DNA from: Karalla daura
Taxonomy: Eukaryota; Chordata; Actinopteri; Chaetodontiformes; Leiognathidae
Reading direction: 5' to 3'
Length of the DNA stretch: 64,000 nt
Assembly: GCA_029224185.1 (NCBI GenBank)
Contig: CM055205.1
Span: 1,803,761 to 1,867,760, forward strand
In this document: positions 23,785-35,451 of the stretch, in pieces
Layout of the letters: each line of letters begins with the position of its first letter
How positions within the stretch are numbered: the first letter of the stretch is position 1
Made by a program: the position numbers and the translations under genes
The notes under the pieces: model-generated
What the model was told of the DNA's origin: nothing
Database searches by the model: none
Seen by the model: the letters and a program-made list of their open reading frames with translations, nothing else

Positions 23785-26440
23785 TCAGGCCTGCTGTGTC
23801 TCAGGTTGTAGCCCGAGTTTACCCATTGGAACAGCATGGGCTGGATAGTGTCTGTCCCTGAGGATGCTCTGTGCCTTTCTCCTGCTGTGCTGTTTGTAGA
23901 TACTGTCCATGGAAAAGAGGTCAGAGCCGATGATCCTCTCCGCAGTTTTTACAACCTGTTGCAGCTTCTTCCTCACAGCCAGGGTGGCGTTCCCATACCA
24001 CATTGTGATGCCGCGGGTGAGGATCTTCCAACAAGTCCTCTGTAGGCCTGGGTGAGGGGCTGATGTTTAAGGCCAGCTTTCCTCAGCAGTCTAATGAAGT
24101 GCAGCCTCTGCTGGGCCCTTTTCACTGTAGCAACAGTGTTTTTTTCCCAGCTGAGGCTCTCAGTGATGTGAAGGCCGAGGAATTTGTCGCTGTCAGTCCG
24201 CTCCACCACTGTCCCACTGATGGTGAGTGGTTGCCGAGGGGGAGTTCTCCTTCTGTAATCCACAATGAGTTCTTTTGTTATTTCTATGTTGAGGACAAGG
24301 TCATTGTCCTCTGTCCTCTGTAATCCTGTGGACCAGGTCACTGTACGCAGATTCATCCCCTCCTTTGATGAGGCCCAGGATGGGTGTGTCGTCCGCATAC
24401 TTAATGATGATGTTGCCGTGTGGGGGAGGGGTACAATCGTATGTGTACAGTGAGAACGGTTTAGGGCTGAGGCAGCAGGGGTTCCTGTGGTGACTGTCAG
24501 CTTCACAGAGACCTTCTTTCCCATCCTCACCACCTGTGGTCTGTCCATGAGGAAGTCCAGGATCCAGTTGCGAGTTGGTGTTGGTGCTCCCAGGTCGGCC
24601 AGTTTGGCAGTCAGCTTTAGCGGCCTGATGGTGTTAAAGGCTGTGCTGTAATCCACGAACAATCGGCGAGTGTAGGTGTTGCTGTCCAGGTGTTGGAGGG
24701 TGGAGTGAGGAGCCAGAGCCACTGTGTCCTCCACTGATCTGTTGGAGCAGTAGGCGAACTGATGGGGGTCCACTGTGTCAGGAACCGTGGAGTTGATGTG
24801 GGTGAGGATCAACTTCTCCAGACACTTCATGGCCGCCAGGAGTGAGTGCCACAGGTCTGAGGTCGTTCATTGTTGTGGCGTTTGTTTTCTTGGGGACTGG
24901 CACTATGACAGATGACTTAAAGGTACAGGAGACAGTTTCCTGTGAGAGGGAGGTGTTAAAGATTTCAGTGTACACCTCTGTCAACTGCTCTGCACAAGCC
25001 TTCAGAACTCTTGGTGCCACACGGTCAGGTCCGACAGCCTTGCGGGGGTTCACCTGCCAAAGAGCTCTGAGGACCTGCGTGTGAGTCACCTGCTGAGCAG
25101 TCTCCTCAGGGTCGCAAGGGGCCTTCAAGGGGATATCAGTGTTTTGCTGGTTGAATCTGGCATAGAAGCTGTTGAGGTTGTCCGGCAGGATTGTGTCCTG
25201 CCACATTCCTCTCATGTTGTTCTCCCTATAGCAGCTTTCAAGTGTCTGAGTATATGTCCTCTTAGCATTCCTGATGGATTTTTGGAGCTCATACCGGGGA
25301 AATTTATACTCCAAGATGTCACCAGACTCGAAAACTGCACACCTCATCCTGACTTTACTGCGTACATCCGCATTAAACCAGGGCTTCTGGTTGGGGTCGG
25401 TATATTCATGAATATTGTCCATGGCCTCCTTGAAGATGTTCATGTCTGTGGCCTCCAGGCAGCCCTGTAGTTCTCCCAGAGCACTGTCTGTCCACTTCAC
25501 CACAGTCCTGACTGTGACAAGGTCAGCTTTAAGCCTTTGTGCAATGTAGGTGGGCCTCAGCAGAACAGTAAGGTCACATTTTCCAAAATGTGGCTTGGGG
25601 ACAGCAGTATATGCATTTCTGATGCAGCTGTAGCATTTATCCAGAGTGTTGTTTCCCCTGGTGGGGAAGGAAGTTAACGTGCTGGTGGAATATGGGAATG
25701 CTTTTCTTGAGATCACAACGGTTAAAATCTCCCAGAATAATAAAAGCAGCATCAGGGTGTGATTTCTTATGTCTGGTGATCATGTCGTGCAGCTCAATGA
25801 GCGCTGCCTGCTCGTTAGCTGAGGGGGGTTGTATACTGTGCTCAGTATAATGCTCTGCAGTTCTCTGGGCAGATAAGATGGCACAGTAATATATTCCACG
25901 TCCTCAGAACATGACTGTGATATTAGCATGTTGTCAGTGCTCCAGGATTGTTTGATGGAGATCGCTGTTCCTCCCCTGTGTGTTTTACTGCATACCTCCA
26001 CGCTGCGGTCCGCTCTGTAAACAATGAAGCCTGGTGGTGTTATGGCCGCATCTGGGATTTTTTTTGCCCAAGCCATGTTTCACAGAAACTTAGAACGGAG
26101 CAATCCTTTGTGTACCGCTGTGCAGCCAGGCGACTGATGTGTGGAGGCGAGGGGTATGATCGGTAGAGTTAGCCAATCGGCGGAGTCTTCGCTCTGCTCC
26201 ACCCCGCTTACCACGCTTCCAGGTCGGACTCCAGGCATGAGAAAGTTCCCCTGCTGCTTGACCATATCAAAATGTCCCTCGTAGTTCAGGTCTTTCAGCG
26301 GAAGAAGGTTCTCTCGATCATACTTCACTCCAGCTTTCACATGCCAGAGATGGAAGGACAAAAACGAGACTGACACAACAAAGACAAACAATCTGACTCA
26401 GAGAGCTACGCAGTGTCACACCCACGGAGGCGCCATCTTT
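23785..26440 (-). pseudogene. CR1/Rex1-like LINE, endonuclease and reverse transcriptase
   Basis: The minus strand encodes an AP-endonuclease tail (GFIVYRADRSVEVCSKTHRG, VYNPPQ) at 26080-25780. Then a 324-residue frame 25752-24778 holds the EN-RT linker (KPWFNADVRSKVR) and RT start (VNPRKAVGPDRVAPRVLKAC). A 285-residue frame 24830-23973 holds VDPHQFAYCSNRSVEDTVA, RRLFVDYSTAFNTI, and KELIVDYRRRTPPRQPLTIS. The C-terminal block AERIIGSDLFSMDSIYKQHS follows. The GTPQG and F/YADD region is frame-damaged, so it is inactive. It sits directly beside the Gypsy gag relic. Confidence 0.8.
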
Positions 26441-27231
26441 AAGGAAAATCAAATTGATCTAATAAAAATATGGTTCAATGTTTAAACATTCTGTTTTCAG
26501 TTTTTCACTTCGAACCAGAGGGTTTACTGTCACATGACTATGTCACATCATGTCAAGCCTCTCTTTTTAACGTTCAGGTCTGCCATTTGTCCCCTCGCAT
26601 GAAGTATGTTTTGAAACTGTGGACGTCGTGTGTGCAACTGCAGAAGGTAAGCATCCGGCCGCCGTGTCCCGGTTAAAACTGTCCCCGATATCAAATCGGA
26701 GAGAAAAAAGTTGGGTCCGAGGCAGTTGCACCACCATCCCCCCGCTAGAGGCAGGGAGTACCCGTTTTTTCGAGTCAAAATATGGTCACCTTTGTGTAAC
26801 TTGGCCAGTGTAATTGTGTGGTGCTTTATTAACAAACAAGCCATTTACTGTACCAATTACTGTAACAAGGCTTTAATATCAGTCCCTCCAGGATTTCGCA
26901 GGCCTTTTTTGAGATCGATGGGAGGGAGAGAGAGTGTAAGAAAGGGAGCAGTGCAGAAACAAGCACCCCCTCACGATAAACAAGCCAACCAACTATCTGA
27001 AGTGTCAGGGAGTAATGTGCCAGGCCAGGCAGCGTGCATGTTGTTGCCAGGCAACATGCATGTACATGGTTTTATACATGCAAACTCTTCTAAAATTGCC
27101 CTTAAGAGGAAGGTGGAACAAGCAGGAAAATGGTTCAGTTAAATTTCAATAAACAGATTAAAACGAAAGCAATGAGTAACAAAATTAAGCAAAACAAAAC
27201 CATAAAGGACATATATTTCCAAGGTTCTCAC
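26441..27231. other. Intron, no gene seen
   Basis: 26640-26810 includes CCCCCGCTAGAGGCAGGGAG, likely an interspersed repeat. The ORF 26711-27142 has no recognised motif. Confidence 0.35.
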
Positions 27232-27295
27232 TTTTTCTACGTAGCGTGACGTTCTGCAATGCTGAGTTATTCCGCATTAGGGCCATCCTGTGCTG
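27232..27295 (-). CDS. arhgef2: Rho-GEF exon: linker after C1
   Basis: The 64-base exon starts in phase 0 after CCACACAG and reads QHRMALMRNNSALQNVTLRRK, ending A|GTGAGA in phase 1. The NN-ALQ-V-LR pattern is characteristic of ARHGEF2 just after the C1 finger. An alternative AG nine bases downstream would drop three residues. Confidence 0.85.
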
Positions 27296-27503
27296 CTGTG
27301 TGGATAAAGGACACAAATTAGCATTTAAGCCCTTTCTCAGTTCAGGGATTCTAGCAAACCATATCCCCAATCTGGTGGACTAAATCTCTGGATTTCATCT
27401 AAAAAATCCTGGGGAGAGTCAGTCAACTTTGTAACAGACTCAAAATAAGGAAAATAAGTAAAATAAATGATTAAAATGATTTTTGGTGCAGTCTTTGTCT
27501 TAC

Positions 27504-27571
27504 CCTCTGTTTCACCTTGCTGCAAATTGGCAAAGTATCTCGGCAGCGGTTGTGAATAGTGACATTGCATG
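27504..27571 (-). CDS. arhgef2: Rho-GEF exon: second half of C1 zinc finger
   Basis: This 68-base exon begins after TTTTTTCAG and ends AGG|GTAAGA in phase 0. It completes the C1 finger with TCNVTIHNRCRDTLPICSK, supplying the remaining Cys and His zinc ligands. In ARHGEF2 the C1 finger is linked to microtubule and junction binding rather than diacylglycerol response. It is not an open frame in a simple ORF scan because the frame is short. Confidence 0.88.
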
Positions 27572-28227
27572 CTGAAAAAAATCAGAACAGAACAAGAAAA
27601 GACATTTGAGCAGGAACTGTCATGATATATTGTAGTTTGACATGTCAGATATTGCGCACTCCCACTGTGCGCTGGCGCTTGAGTCTGTTAATAAATGAGT
27701 TAATAAATGAGTTTCTGAGAAAAATACAGTCACGTCTTTCTGGCAGACCATAAAGCTTGCGTGTCTCTTATTAACCTCCACAAACAGTCATACAAAGCAC
27801 TCGGTTATGTTGTGATTTAGTATTTCGTGCACCCGTTAAGTTAGGTAATAAATGGGTATCTCGTGGGAACAAAATAGTATTTTGTGGGAACGAATTAGTA
27901 TTTTGTGCGCACCTTTCACCCAATGTGTGATGTCTGGGGCTCTGTATCCATCAGAAGTCCACAGTAAGTGTGATTCTAGCCCAGAAGAGTCGTTAGCTAT
28001 CCAGTTAGCCCTTATCCACCATTTTGCTAACCTCATGTGGTTGCCTCCAGTCCTAGCCTCACTAGCTGTTCTGTGATTTGAGTTACCAACCCTAGATCCT
28101 CATGTGATAGCCAGATTACAAAATGATGTAAATGACTTCCATGTGACCACTTGATATGGATTCTTGCTATTCTAAACATCTCTTAATGCAGACAAAGATG
28201 AAGCAGGGTATTAAATATGTAACTTAC

Positions 28228-28390
28228 TTGGACAGCTAAGTGCCTCCTTGGCAGTAATACTCTTGTTACATGCTGAACACAGTGTGGTGCCCGACACTGT
28301 CAATGTGGTGAAGATGTGGCCATTGCTGTAACGTGCTTCTCTCTCTCTTGCTGCTTTTTCTTGCTCTCTCATGCGGTCTTTCTCTCTATT
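28228..28390 (-). CDS. arhgef2: Rho-GEF exon: basic lead and first half of C1 zinc finger
   Basis: The exon follows a TTTGCTTTACAG acceptor and ends at CCAA|GTAAGT in phase 1. It reads NREKDRMREQEKAARERE, a charged helix, then the first half of a C1 finger: His, twelve residues, CSAC, then the third cysteine in SCP. It joins in phase to the next exon to complete the Cys/His pattern. It is the most upstream exon recognised; the true start codon is not visible. Confidence 0.88.
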
Positions 28391-29289
28391 CTGTAAAGCA
28401 AACAAGACAAAACGTAAAATGCAATTGTTCTGTATCAATGTAAGGGCTGACACCGCATAGCCAGCTGGTCATGTGTGGTGCAGCTATGTTGTCATGAAAA
28501 AGTGTAGCATGGTGGCTGCTGGGGGTTGAAATTTGGGGGAGAGCAGAAAAGGTGAAATAAATGAAGTGTAATTGATAACTCTCCAAAAGTGCCAGTTCCT
28601 GAGTTTTTGTCCATCGCAAGAGTCATTTCAGAAGTGCTGCGTCTCCATCACCTCCCACCCTCGATGCTACATTGATGGCAGCAGTAACAGGAGTGTGTCT
28701 TTGCTTTTGGGTTAGGGTTATGGTTAGGGTCAGCAGCTAAACTGCTAACGGTACTGCATGTTGCTTTGGAGTGGTGTGCTGTTGAGAGGACCTAAGCGTG
28801 ACTGTATGGAGAGTGACATGGATGATGATCTTTTTGAAGGCATTGCTTCATGGACTGGTGGCCTAAGTTGGGTAGAAGTAGAGATTCCTCTGCCATTCTG
28901 CAGTGGAAGCTCCAGTGTGTAGCTAGACGTGTGTAAAAGGTAATTCTGAATAATGTTCCTACTGGCCCCTCATACACATGCACACACACACACACACACC
29001 CTTTGTGCAAAGTTCCACAGCCTGCTGTCCTGCAGCACCCGCCTCCATGATGATAGGACCTGACCCACAACCCACAAATGCATGTGTTTTATTTCTGAGC
29101 AATATCAATCGCTCTAGCTGGGGGTGCTGGAGGTGGGACAGAAATAGCTGGAGGTGGCCACCACGCAATTTTGAACACAGGAAAAACCCTGATTAACACA
29201 GGTAGCCACCCTCCTATAAAACAGTAAGAATAAGAATTGTTCCACAATGGGGAAATGTAATTGTTACAATAGCATACTGATTTCATGAA
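28391..29289. other. Upstream of first visible exon; repeats only
   Basis: 28580-28640 (CTCCAAAAGTGCCAGTTCCT...) is shared with 38238-38300, so it is an interspersed repeat. 28709-28730 holds a short TTAGGG-like run. 28981-28998 is a (CA)n tract. No upstream Rho-GEF exon was recognised. Confidence 0.45.
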
Positions 29290-30990
29290 TCAAGAGATTC
29301 AAGAGATTTTATTGTCATTTTATTCCTACAACGGAATTTTGGTGGCACGCAACAACAAACAACAACACAACAAAGTGACACAGTGGATAATAAGTGACAA
29401 TGGAAGGGCTAAGAATAATTAGATAAATAATGGATGTAGCGGTTGTAAACAGTAGTAGTTGAGGTAGCAGTTCTAACCCATATATGAACATTGTTATTGC
29501 ACATTTGCTAGTGTATTGCAATGGGAGTTGGATTGGGAGTGGGTCAGAGGTGGATGCGATGGCAGGATGATGTCGAGGTTTGGAGGTGGGGCGGTGGGGT
29601 AATGGGTGGTGGGCAGCTTTGTGTCTGGTACGGGGGGGGGGGGGTGGATGTGTGTGTCTCTGATGGGGAGATGTGTGTGAGAGGGAAAGTGTATGGGTTG
29701 GTGTGCATGTGTCTGTGTGTGTGCGTGTGTGTGTGGACGGGGGGGTGATGGTGGCTACAGCTCTGGGGAATAAGCTGTTTCTCAGTCTGTTAGTCCTTGT
29801 TTATACTGTCTTGTACCTCTTCCCAGCTGGTAATTGTACAAACAGGGAGTGTCCAGGATGGCTACTGTCCATGCAGACGGCTCATGCTCATACACGACGG
29901 AAGCATTCAATGCTATGTCCAATGTCAGATCCTTGGAGATGGATGTACCAAGGAATCCAAGGAAGGAAACCAAGAACCACCCCCTCACCTCTGATGTGGA
30001 GTGGGGGTTGTGATGCTCTCCGGGTCCTCCTGAAGTCTAGGATGACCTCCTTTGTTTTGGAGTTGTGAATAACCAGGTTGTTGTCTGAGTACCACTCCTC
30101 CAGGTGTTGGATCTCCTGCCTGCAACAGGTCTCATTATTGTCAGCAATGAGCCCTACCACCGTAGTGTCATCTGCAAATTTCACTATGGTGTTGGAGGAG
30201 TGAGTGGGACTTCAGTCTTGGGTGAAGAGTGTGAAGGCACACAGCCCTGTTGCATGCCTGTGCTCAGGATTAGGGTGTAAGATGTCTGGTTCCCCATCCT
30301 GACATTCTGAGGCCTGTTGGTCAGGAAGTCCATAATACATGCACAGAGTGTGGTGGAGAGTCCAAGATTGGAGAACTAGTGAACTAGGTTAGGGGGGATC
30401 ACAGTTGAGATATTTGTGGGCTAGTTTAATTTAGTTTTGGTATTTTTTGGTTAATATGTTTTTATTATTGTTTCTTCTTAATGATAAATTGGGTTATGTT
30501 TCTTTAATATTATTTTTATTATGTTCTTTATTATAGAAGTTTAGTTCATGTTTGCATTATTGATCGGGTCGTCACGTGTGGTATAGGTATAAATATATGT
30601 CAAGTGGGAGGAGAGCCAGAGAGTCAGAGAGGATGCAGTCAGTTTATCTGCCTGTAACTTACTGCCAGAAATGGTGAATAAATCTATTAATTTTTAATTT
30701 TTGTTAGACCTGCATAAAACCTGATCCTGATGATTTGAGTTGTGTGTTTAAGTTTAGCCACTACAACAGTGTTGAATGCACTGCTGAAGTCTAGAGTATT
30801 CGTATATATGTGTTTGGTTGCTCCAGGTGGCTCAGGGCTGTGTGAAGTGCGGTGGTGATTGGACCCACTGTGGATCTGTTTGCCTGGTAAGCAAACTGAT
30901 GTTCATCCAGGTCTGCAGGGATGCTGTCTTTAATGTGTGCCAAGATCATATTCTCAAAAGACTTCATTTAGTGTTGTGACAGCAGAGGAA
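29290..30990 (-). pseudogene. CR1/Rex1-like LINE 3' half, split by a solo LTR
   Basis: The minus strand gives MKSFENMILAHIK and RST-type RT text near 30970-30850, DFSSAFNTV at about 30792-30766, then after the LTR the frame resumes with IPPNLV. MKFADDTTVVGLIADNNETC at 30184-30125 holds the FADD catalytic motif, followed by LVIHNSKTKEVILDFRRTRR. The 3' tail near 29290-29340 reads ACAATAAAATCTCTTGAATC. It is the same broad clade as 23785-26440, with stops and deletions. Confidence 0.8.
30406..30765 (+). mobile_element. Solo LTR with ACAGT target duplication
   Basis: A 360-base unit beginning TGAGATATTTG and ending GCCACTACA, with TATAAATATATG near 30586 and AATAAATC near 30678. ACAGT at 30401-30405 and 30766-30770 flanks it, and removal restores the LINE frame. 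It is unrelated in sequence to the Gypsy LTRs elsewhere in the window. Confidence 0.88.
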
Positions 30991-31059
30991 CAATGGTTGT
31001 GGATTTGAGGTAGGTAGGGACTGTGGCTCATACAATATGAAATCCTCCATAGACCACAT

Positions 31060-32480
31060 TACACGGGATGAAGGACGTTCAAAATGGGCCTTGCTGATCC
31101 GACACCTGCGTACGTTGTAAAGATAGCACACCAGATCACTACCTGCATGCCATATGGCAATGCACACTAATTGATCAGTTCTGGCAGAGGGTTTGCGAAG
31201 ACCTATCTGTGCACCTTGGGTACCCTATAAGGGCCTCAACATCACTCTGTGTGCTAGGGGACCTTAACAACACTGATCTGGAATCTCACCAAACCCAGCC
31301 TCTGCTCACTACCCTAAGCATTGCAAAGAAAACTATCCTCATGAATTGGAAAAATAAAAAGGAATTAAGCCTATCTCAGTAAAATAACTACATTCTACAC
31401 TCTGGCGGTGGGACCTGACACTCACGGAGGGCCTTGCCCCCTGCCTCTGAGCCCACCCTCTGGGTGGTTTGGGGTGGTGCCTGCTCAGGACACCTCTGGC
31501 ACGGCCACTGCCAGGGGATGGTCTGGTGCACGTGTTGGGGTTGGTGTCGCCCTGGCTATGCTCATGCCCTGGCAGCGGTGGCGCCAGCCGACTCACTGGC
31601 AGTGCCACTGGGTCTGGGGCTTGGAGATAGGAAGTGGCGCTCTGGCTCCCCTGTCCGCACCCTCCGCTTCCATGAGGCCCGGGTCTGGAAGGGTGGGTGG
31701 GTTGTGGGGGGCCGGGTGGTAGGGGCGGGGCGGCCTGGGGGCAGGGTCTAGTGGCAGCTTCTGGGGCAGATGGGTGGGAGTCCCTCTGGGGGCGGCGGCC
31801 CTGACTTCCTTTGGGCTAGGATAGGTGGCGAGGACACACTGGGGGCCAGCACCCCTCGTGGCTATCCCACCACACTCACAGCACCCCCAACACACACTAG
31901 GGCATAGGGGGTGTGAGCGCCGTGGGGGGCAGTGGTCTCCTAGCCCCCCTGATTTTAAAAGCACATCAGACAAACTCACGGCACACAACACTAGGCCTCG
32001 GAGGAGGGGATTCAGGGAGGTGGAGGACTGCCCCCCCGACCAAACCCCCCTCCAAATTTACACCTTTAGACACCCAGGGTTGAGGCCAGGAAGTGATGTG
32101 CAGCCCCATCTCCTTCCTGCTCTGGGGCGACCCCTGTACCACTGGGTGGTACGGGAGGGGGTGCTCAGGTGCGGGGCGTAGTGGTGGCCTTGGGGGCTTC
32201 CCTGGGCTTCCCTCCTTCCCCACCACCCTCGGTTCGACTAGTCACCTGCTCACCTGGCCTGATGGGGAAGAAGGGCTGAGGGGCCACTATCACCAAGGGG
32301 ACAGTAAGGGGGGTGGAGAGAAGGTTGGGGGCAAAGCCTCAGGCACCAATACGGTTTTTGTACTTTCATACATTTGTATTTGTTTGTTGAGTATCTTCTG
32401 TTGGGTTTAGTTAATAACGTGTAACTGTAACTGTAACTGTACAGCTCTTTGAATGTAACTTCAGATGTTTGTATATCTTC
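31060..32480 (+). mobile_element. L1/Tx1-like LINE 3' end with GC-rich 3' UTR
   Basis: 31105-31380 encodes CVRCKDSTPDHYLHAIWQCT, then IDQFWQRVCEDLSVHLGYP and SIAKKTILMNWKN, the C-terminal Cys/His and FW motifs of L1-clade ORF2. From 31390 to about 32340 the sequence is very GC-rich and contains GGGTCTGGGGCTTGGAG and ACTGGGGGCCAGCACCCC, shared with 40830-41115. The end is AT-rich with repeated TGTAACTG. Open frames in the GC-rich part are compositional. Confidence 0.65.
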
Positions 32481-33819
32481 CATAAATAAAGGTTTGTTTT
32501 GAGTAGCACTCCCTCTTGCTTGGGGTTCTAGCAGTCTTCTGCTAACGGAGCTGCTCTGAGGAGCCACACTCTTGTGTAGAGGGTAAAGGGTGTTGTTCAT
32601 GATGGACTAGAGAGCATTATCAGAAAGGTTGATTAATCGAGTTGTCCCATACTGTTCTGTGCCCTGCTGCAGTCCGTTTATTTTATTGAATGAAAAAGAA
32701 GAAACAGAAAAAAGGAGACAGCAGATTCTACCAAAGGGATGTAAAATGATTTTCAGTAGTGCCGAGGGGACCTCAGTCCTGTGGAGGTGGCTGTTGATGT
32801 TAAGAAGCCTCCTAAGAAAGGTTCTGCCATGAAGGAGTGGTAAGATATGAGTATTTCCAAGATATGTTCTTCGAAAAACCTTCAGATCCCACCATAGAAG
32901 CATCTTAAGAAGCTCTTAGTGGAGATATGACTGAAGCAAAATCAATCGATGCCAGGCATCGATCAGTAACTTTCAATTTTTACTGAATTTCTCTGTAACA
33001 TTCACAGTAAACATATGTACTAAAATCTTAAACATCTGAAGCTGGGTTTGTGGGTTCGCAACTGATTGTGATGTGAAGCAGGTGCAGTCACTCATCATGA
33101 GGCTTTTATTTTGACATAGATCACAAACATTCAGAGAGGAGACAACCCTGACTTATCAACACCACTCAGAATGTGTCCACTATTACTGTTGAAGTCCACT
33201 AGTCGAACATTCTGCCCATACCCTAGTCTAGAGATACCCACAACTGGTCCTTCCAGGAATATAGGGACCCCTTTGAACTCCTGGAGTGAGATAGTACATT
33301 TGCCTCTTGTTGCCATGATTACAATCATGAAATGCAGTGGCCTCATGTCTTCAAATCTTGTTCTTTTTTGTCATTTGGCCAGGAGGAGGACATGTATACA
33401 GAGCAAAGAAGATGGGAAGAGCACTGCAACCTGGGGGCCTTCAGTCTTGCAGACTACAACATCAGACTGTGGTTGTGGAATTGGGTAGTTGCAGCAGAGG
33501 AGCATGAGGGCGGCAAGGGCATCAGCTCCAGCTGCAGGTGCACAGGATTGAGGGCTAATCAATGTCCCTGTACTTCAGTAGTAGGAACTGTGGGGATGGG
33601 AATAAGTGCAGGAGAGATAAGCAGTGGACACCGAGGTACAAAGCAAGAAGGAGCAACTCAGACGAAAGAGCTATGGAACCTGGACCATGACAGCGGTGGG
33701 GCTGTAGCTGCAGTGTGCTCAATCTTGTGTGTGGTAGCCCGGTAAAAGCATCAGAGGTCACAACCATCTGCTCATCATTCTATGGGAGAATCCACTTATC
33801 ACCATACACAGACATACAA
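32481..33819. other. Unassigned sequence, no gene seen
   Basis: Contains ATCGATGCCAGGCATCGAT at 32944-32962, a short palindrome. The 137-codon frame at 33332 has no family motif that I recognise. Confidence 0.35.
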
Positions 33820-34630
33820 TTATGAAGCCTAAATAACTGTGGTTTCTTTCAAAAGACACATCCCATCTTCGTAGAGAAGATGTTGGTCTGTTTGAGAGTG
33901 GTCAAATTATGCATTAAGCAGAGACAACATCAAAGGAGATTGCAGAAACAACAAAAATTGGGTTAAGAACTGACCGACGCATTGTTAAAAACTGGAAGGA
34001 TAGTGGGGAACCATCATCTTCAAGGAAGAGGGCGGAAAAAATTCCTGAATGATTGTGACCAGCAGCAGACCGACATTTGGTGAAACAGAACTCATGGCAA
34101 TGTTAATAGTGAAAGTAAGAGCATTTACACATGTAAAATGAGGAGGAAACTCGAGGGAAAAGGACTGAACAGCTGTGTAGCCTTAAGAAAACCACTGAGG
34201 CTCATCAGTGAGGCTAAAAGAGAGTTCAGTTTGCTAGGAGGCATAAAGATTGGACTCTGAAGCAATGGAGGACGGTCATGTAGTCTGTTGAGTCCAGATT
34301 TGCCCTGTTCCAGAGTGGTGGGCGGGTCAGGGTAAGAATAGAGGCAGATGAAGTGATTCAGCCATTATGCCTCATGCCTACTGTACAGAACAAGTCTGTG
34401 GGGGCAATGCTATGGCCTAGGGTTGCTGCAGTTAGCTTTGTGCAGTGGTCCGGCTCTCCCATTATCAATAGAAGATCTCGGTGAAAAGTTATTGCAGCAA
34501 TGGCCAGAAATAAATCTTGTGACATTGCAGAAGCTTATTGAAAGAACACCACAGCGAATGTGTGCCATAATCAAAGCTAAAGGCAGTCTCACAAAATATT
34601 AGGGTGTGCAACCGGTCCCCATTCAAATTT
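33820..34630 (+). pseudogene. Tc1/mariner transposase relic
   Basis: Frames spread over this block give RPTFGETELMAM near 34070, CSLKKTTEAHQ-type text, then the catalytic-core approach (KDWTLKQWRTV and SRFALFQS-like) near 34245-34315, AGAMLWP near 34408, and the C-terminal LQKLIERTPQRMCAIIKAKG at about 34530-34590. The middle with the second and third catalytic residues is deleted between about 34440 and 34470. Terminal repeats were not identified. Confidence 0.7.
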
Positions 34631-34918
34631 CGTACAAAGAATACAAAAACTTGAGCACCATATTTTGTAGTTTTTCCTATGAAATGTTATGTCACAGAGC
34701 CATGGTTACGTGACCAGTGTGCTAAATTCTGGTTATTAGAGAAGTGTGGAACTTTATTTGTATAGTCCATTCCAAACAGGAAAATAGAAAGCTTCTCCAT
34801 GATGATCTAGAGGTCATAGACACTCACCGAAAGAAGATAATGGAAATAAATGTTCATTGGAGACCCAACACATGCATGGGGAGAGTTTAATCCATCAGAT
34901 TGAGCAAAACGTAACCAA

Positions 34919-35099
34919 ATCAGAACTGCACCGTCCAAGTAAGTAAAAGGAGTGTCCATAGCAAGCTCCCTAACGACAGTGGAAAGATCAGAAAAATCTT
35001 TGCAACTTTGAGCAAGCAAGTCTTTTGAGACTTTTCTGATCTTTCCACCATAGGTAGGGTGGTTGCTAGGACACTCTGGTTGCTATGGACGTTCTGACT
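34919..35099. mobile_element. Foldback (long inverted repeat) element
   Basis: The left arm TCAGAAC...GTGTCCATAGCAA...GTGGAAAGATCAGAAAA is matched in reverse complement by TTTTCTGATCTTTCCAC...TTGCTATGGACGTTCTGA on the right. Arms are about 75-80 bases with mismatches around a centre near 35010. No coding capacity. Confidence 0.75.
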
Positions 35100-35122
35100 T
35101 TCGGTTCCAGTTTGCTCCGTCT

Positions 35123-35126
<4 letters not shown>

Positions 35127-35184
<58 letters not shown>
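35127..35184. repeat. (GA)n microsatellite
   Basis: About 29 uninterrupted GA units directly beside the foldback element. Confidence 0.97.
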
Positions 35185-35186
<2 letters not shown>

Positions 35187-35451
35187 AAGGAGGGTGCGAG
35201 AGGTATCAACGTTGCTGCCTCTGACCTCCCCATAAACATACTAAAATTTCATCCTCATAGCTCAAAGTGTCTATGCAGGGCCGGTTTTTGGCATAGGCCA
35301 TATAGGCCCTTTTATTGTTTGTATGCAATGATGATGTAGGAAATATACGTGTGCATCGTGGCAACGGAAGTGTCGTTTCCTATTCAATCTGAATGAGACG
35401 GACAAGAAATTAAGAGAAAAGTTGAGGTAACAAAACATTTCCAGTATCAAA

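Larger units (their letters stand above)
1187..28390 (-). other. arhgef2: ARHGEF2-like Rho-GEF gene, 13 coding exons, partial at both ends
   Basis: This gene encodes a Dbl-family exchange factor that loads GTP onto RhoA; in vertebrates ARHGEF2 (GEF-H1) is held on microtubules and tight junctions and released to drive actomyosin contraction. Thirteen minus-strand blocks with AG/GT borders join without a stop or phase conflict. In order they give a C1 zinc finger, a Ser/Arg linker with an SRRGRSSLSFSKS-like motif and PLGLRRILSQSTESL, a full DH domain (VIYELIQTE to AKMDQRAE) and a PH domain up to WIRHIQYTVSK. Family knowledge: this C1-linker-DH-PH order and the linker motifs fit ARHGEF2 better than AKAP13 or ARHGEF28, but a fish paralogue cannot be excluded. 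The start codon exon and the C-terminal coiled coil are outside the visible exons. All reading frames look intact, so I infer a working gene. Confidence 0.87.

Noticed and set aside
24842..25470. Plus-strand frames opposite the LINE
   Set aside because: Antisense shadows of the reverse transcriptase frames at 24778-25752.
26711..27142. 143-codon plus-strand frame
   Set aside because: No motif, opposite strand to the gene, and within repeat-like intron.
31339..32226. Pro/Gly-rich frames on both strands
   Set aside because: Explained by GC-rich LINE 3' UTR composition; the related sequence at 40810-41160 does not keep the frames.
33332..33745. 137-codon plus-strand frame
   Set aside because: No family motif and no exon-like borders; likely chance.
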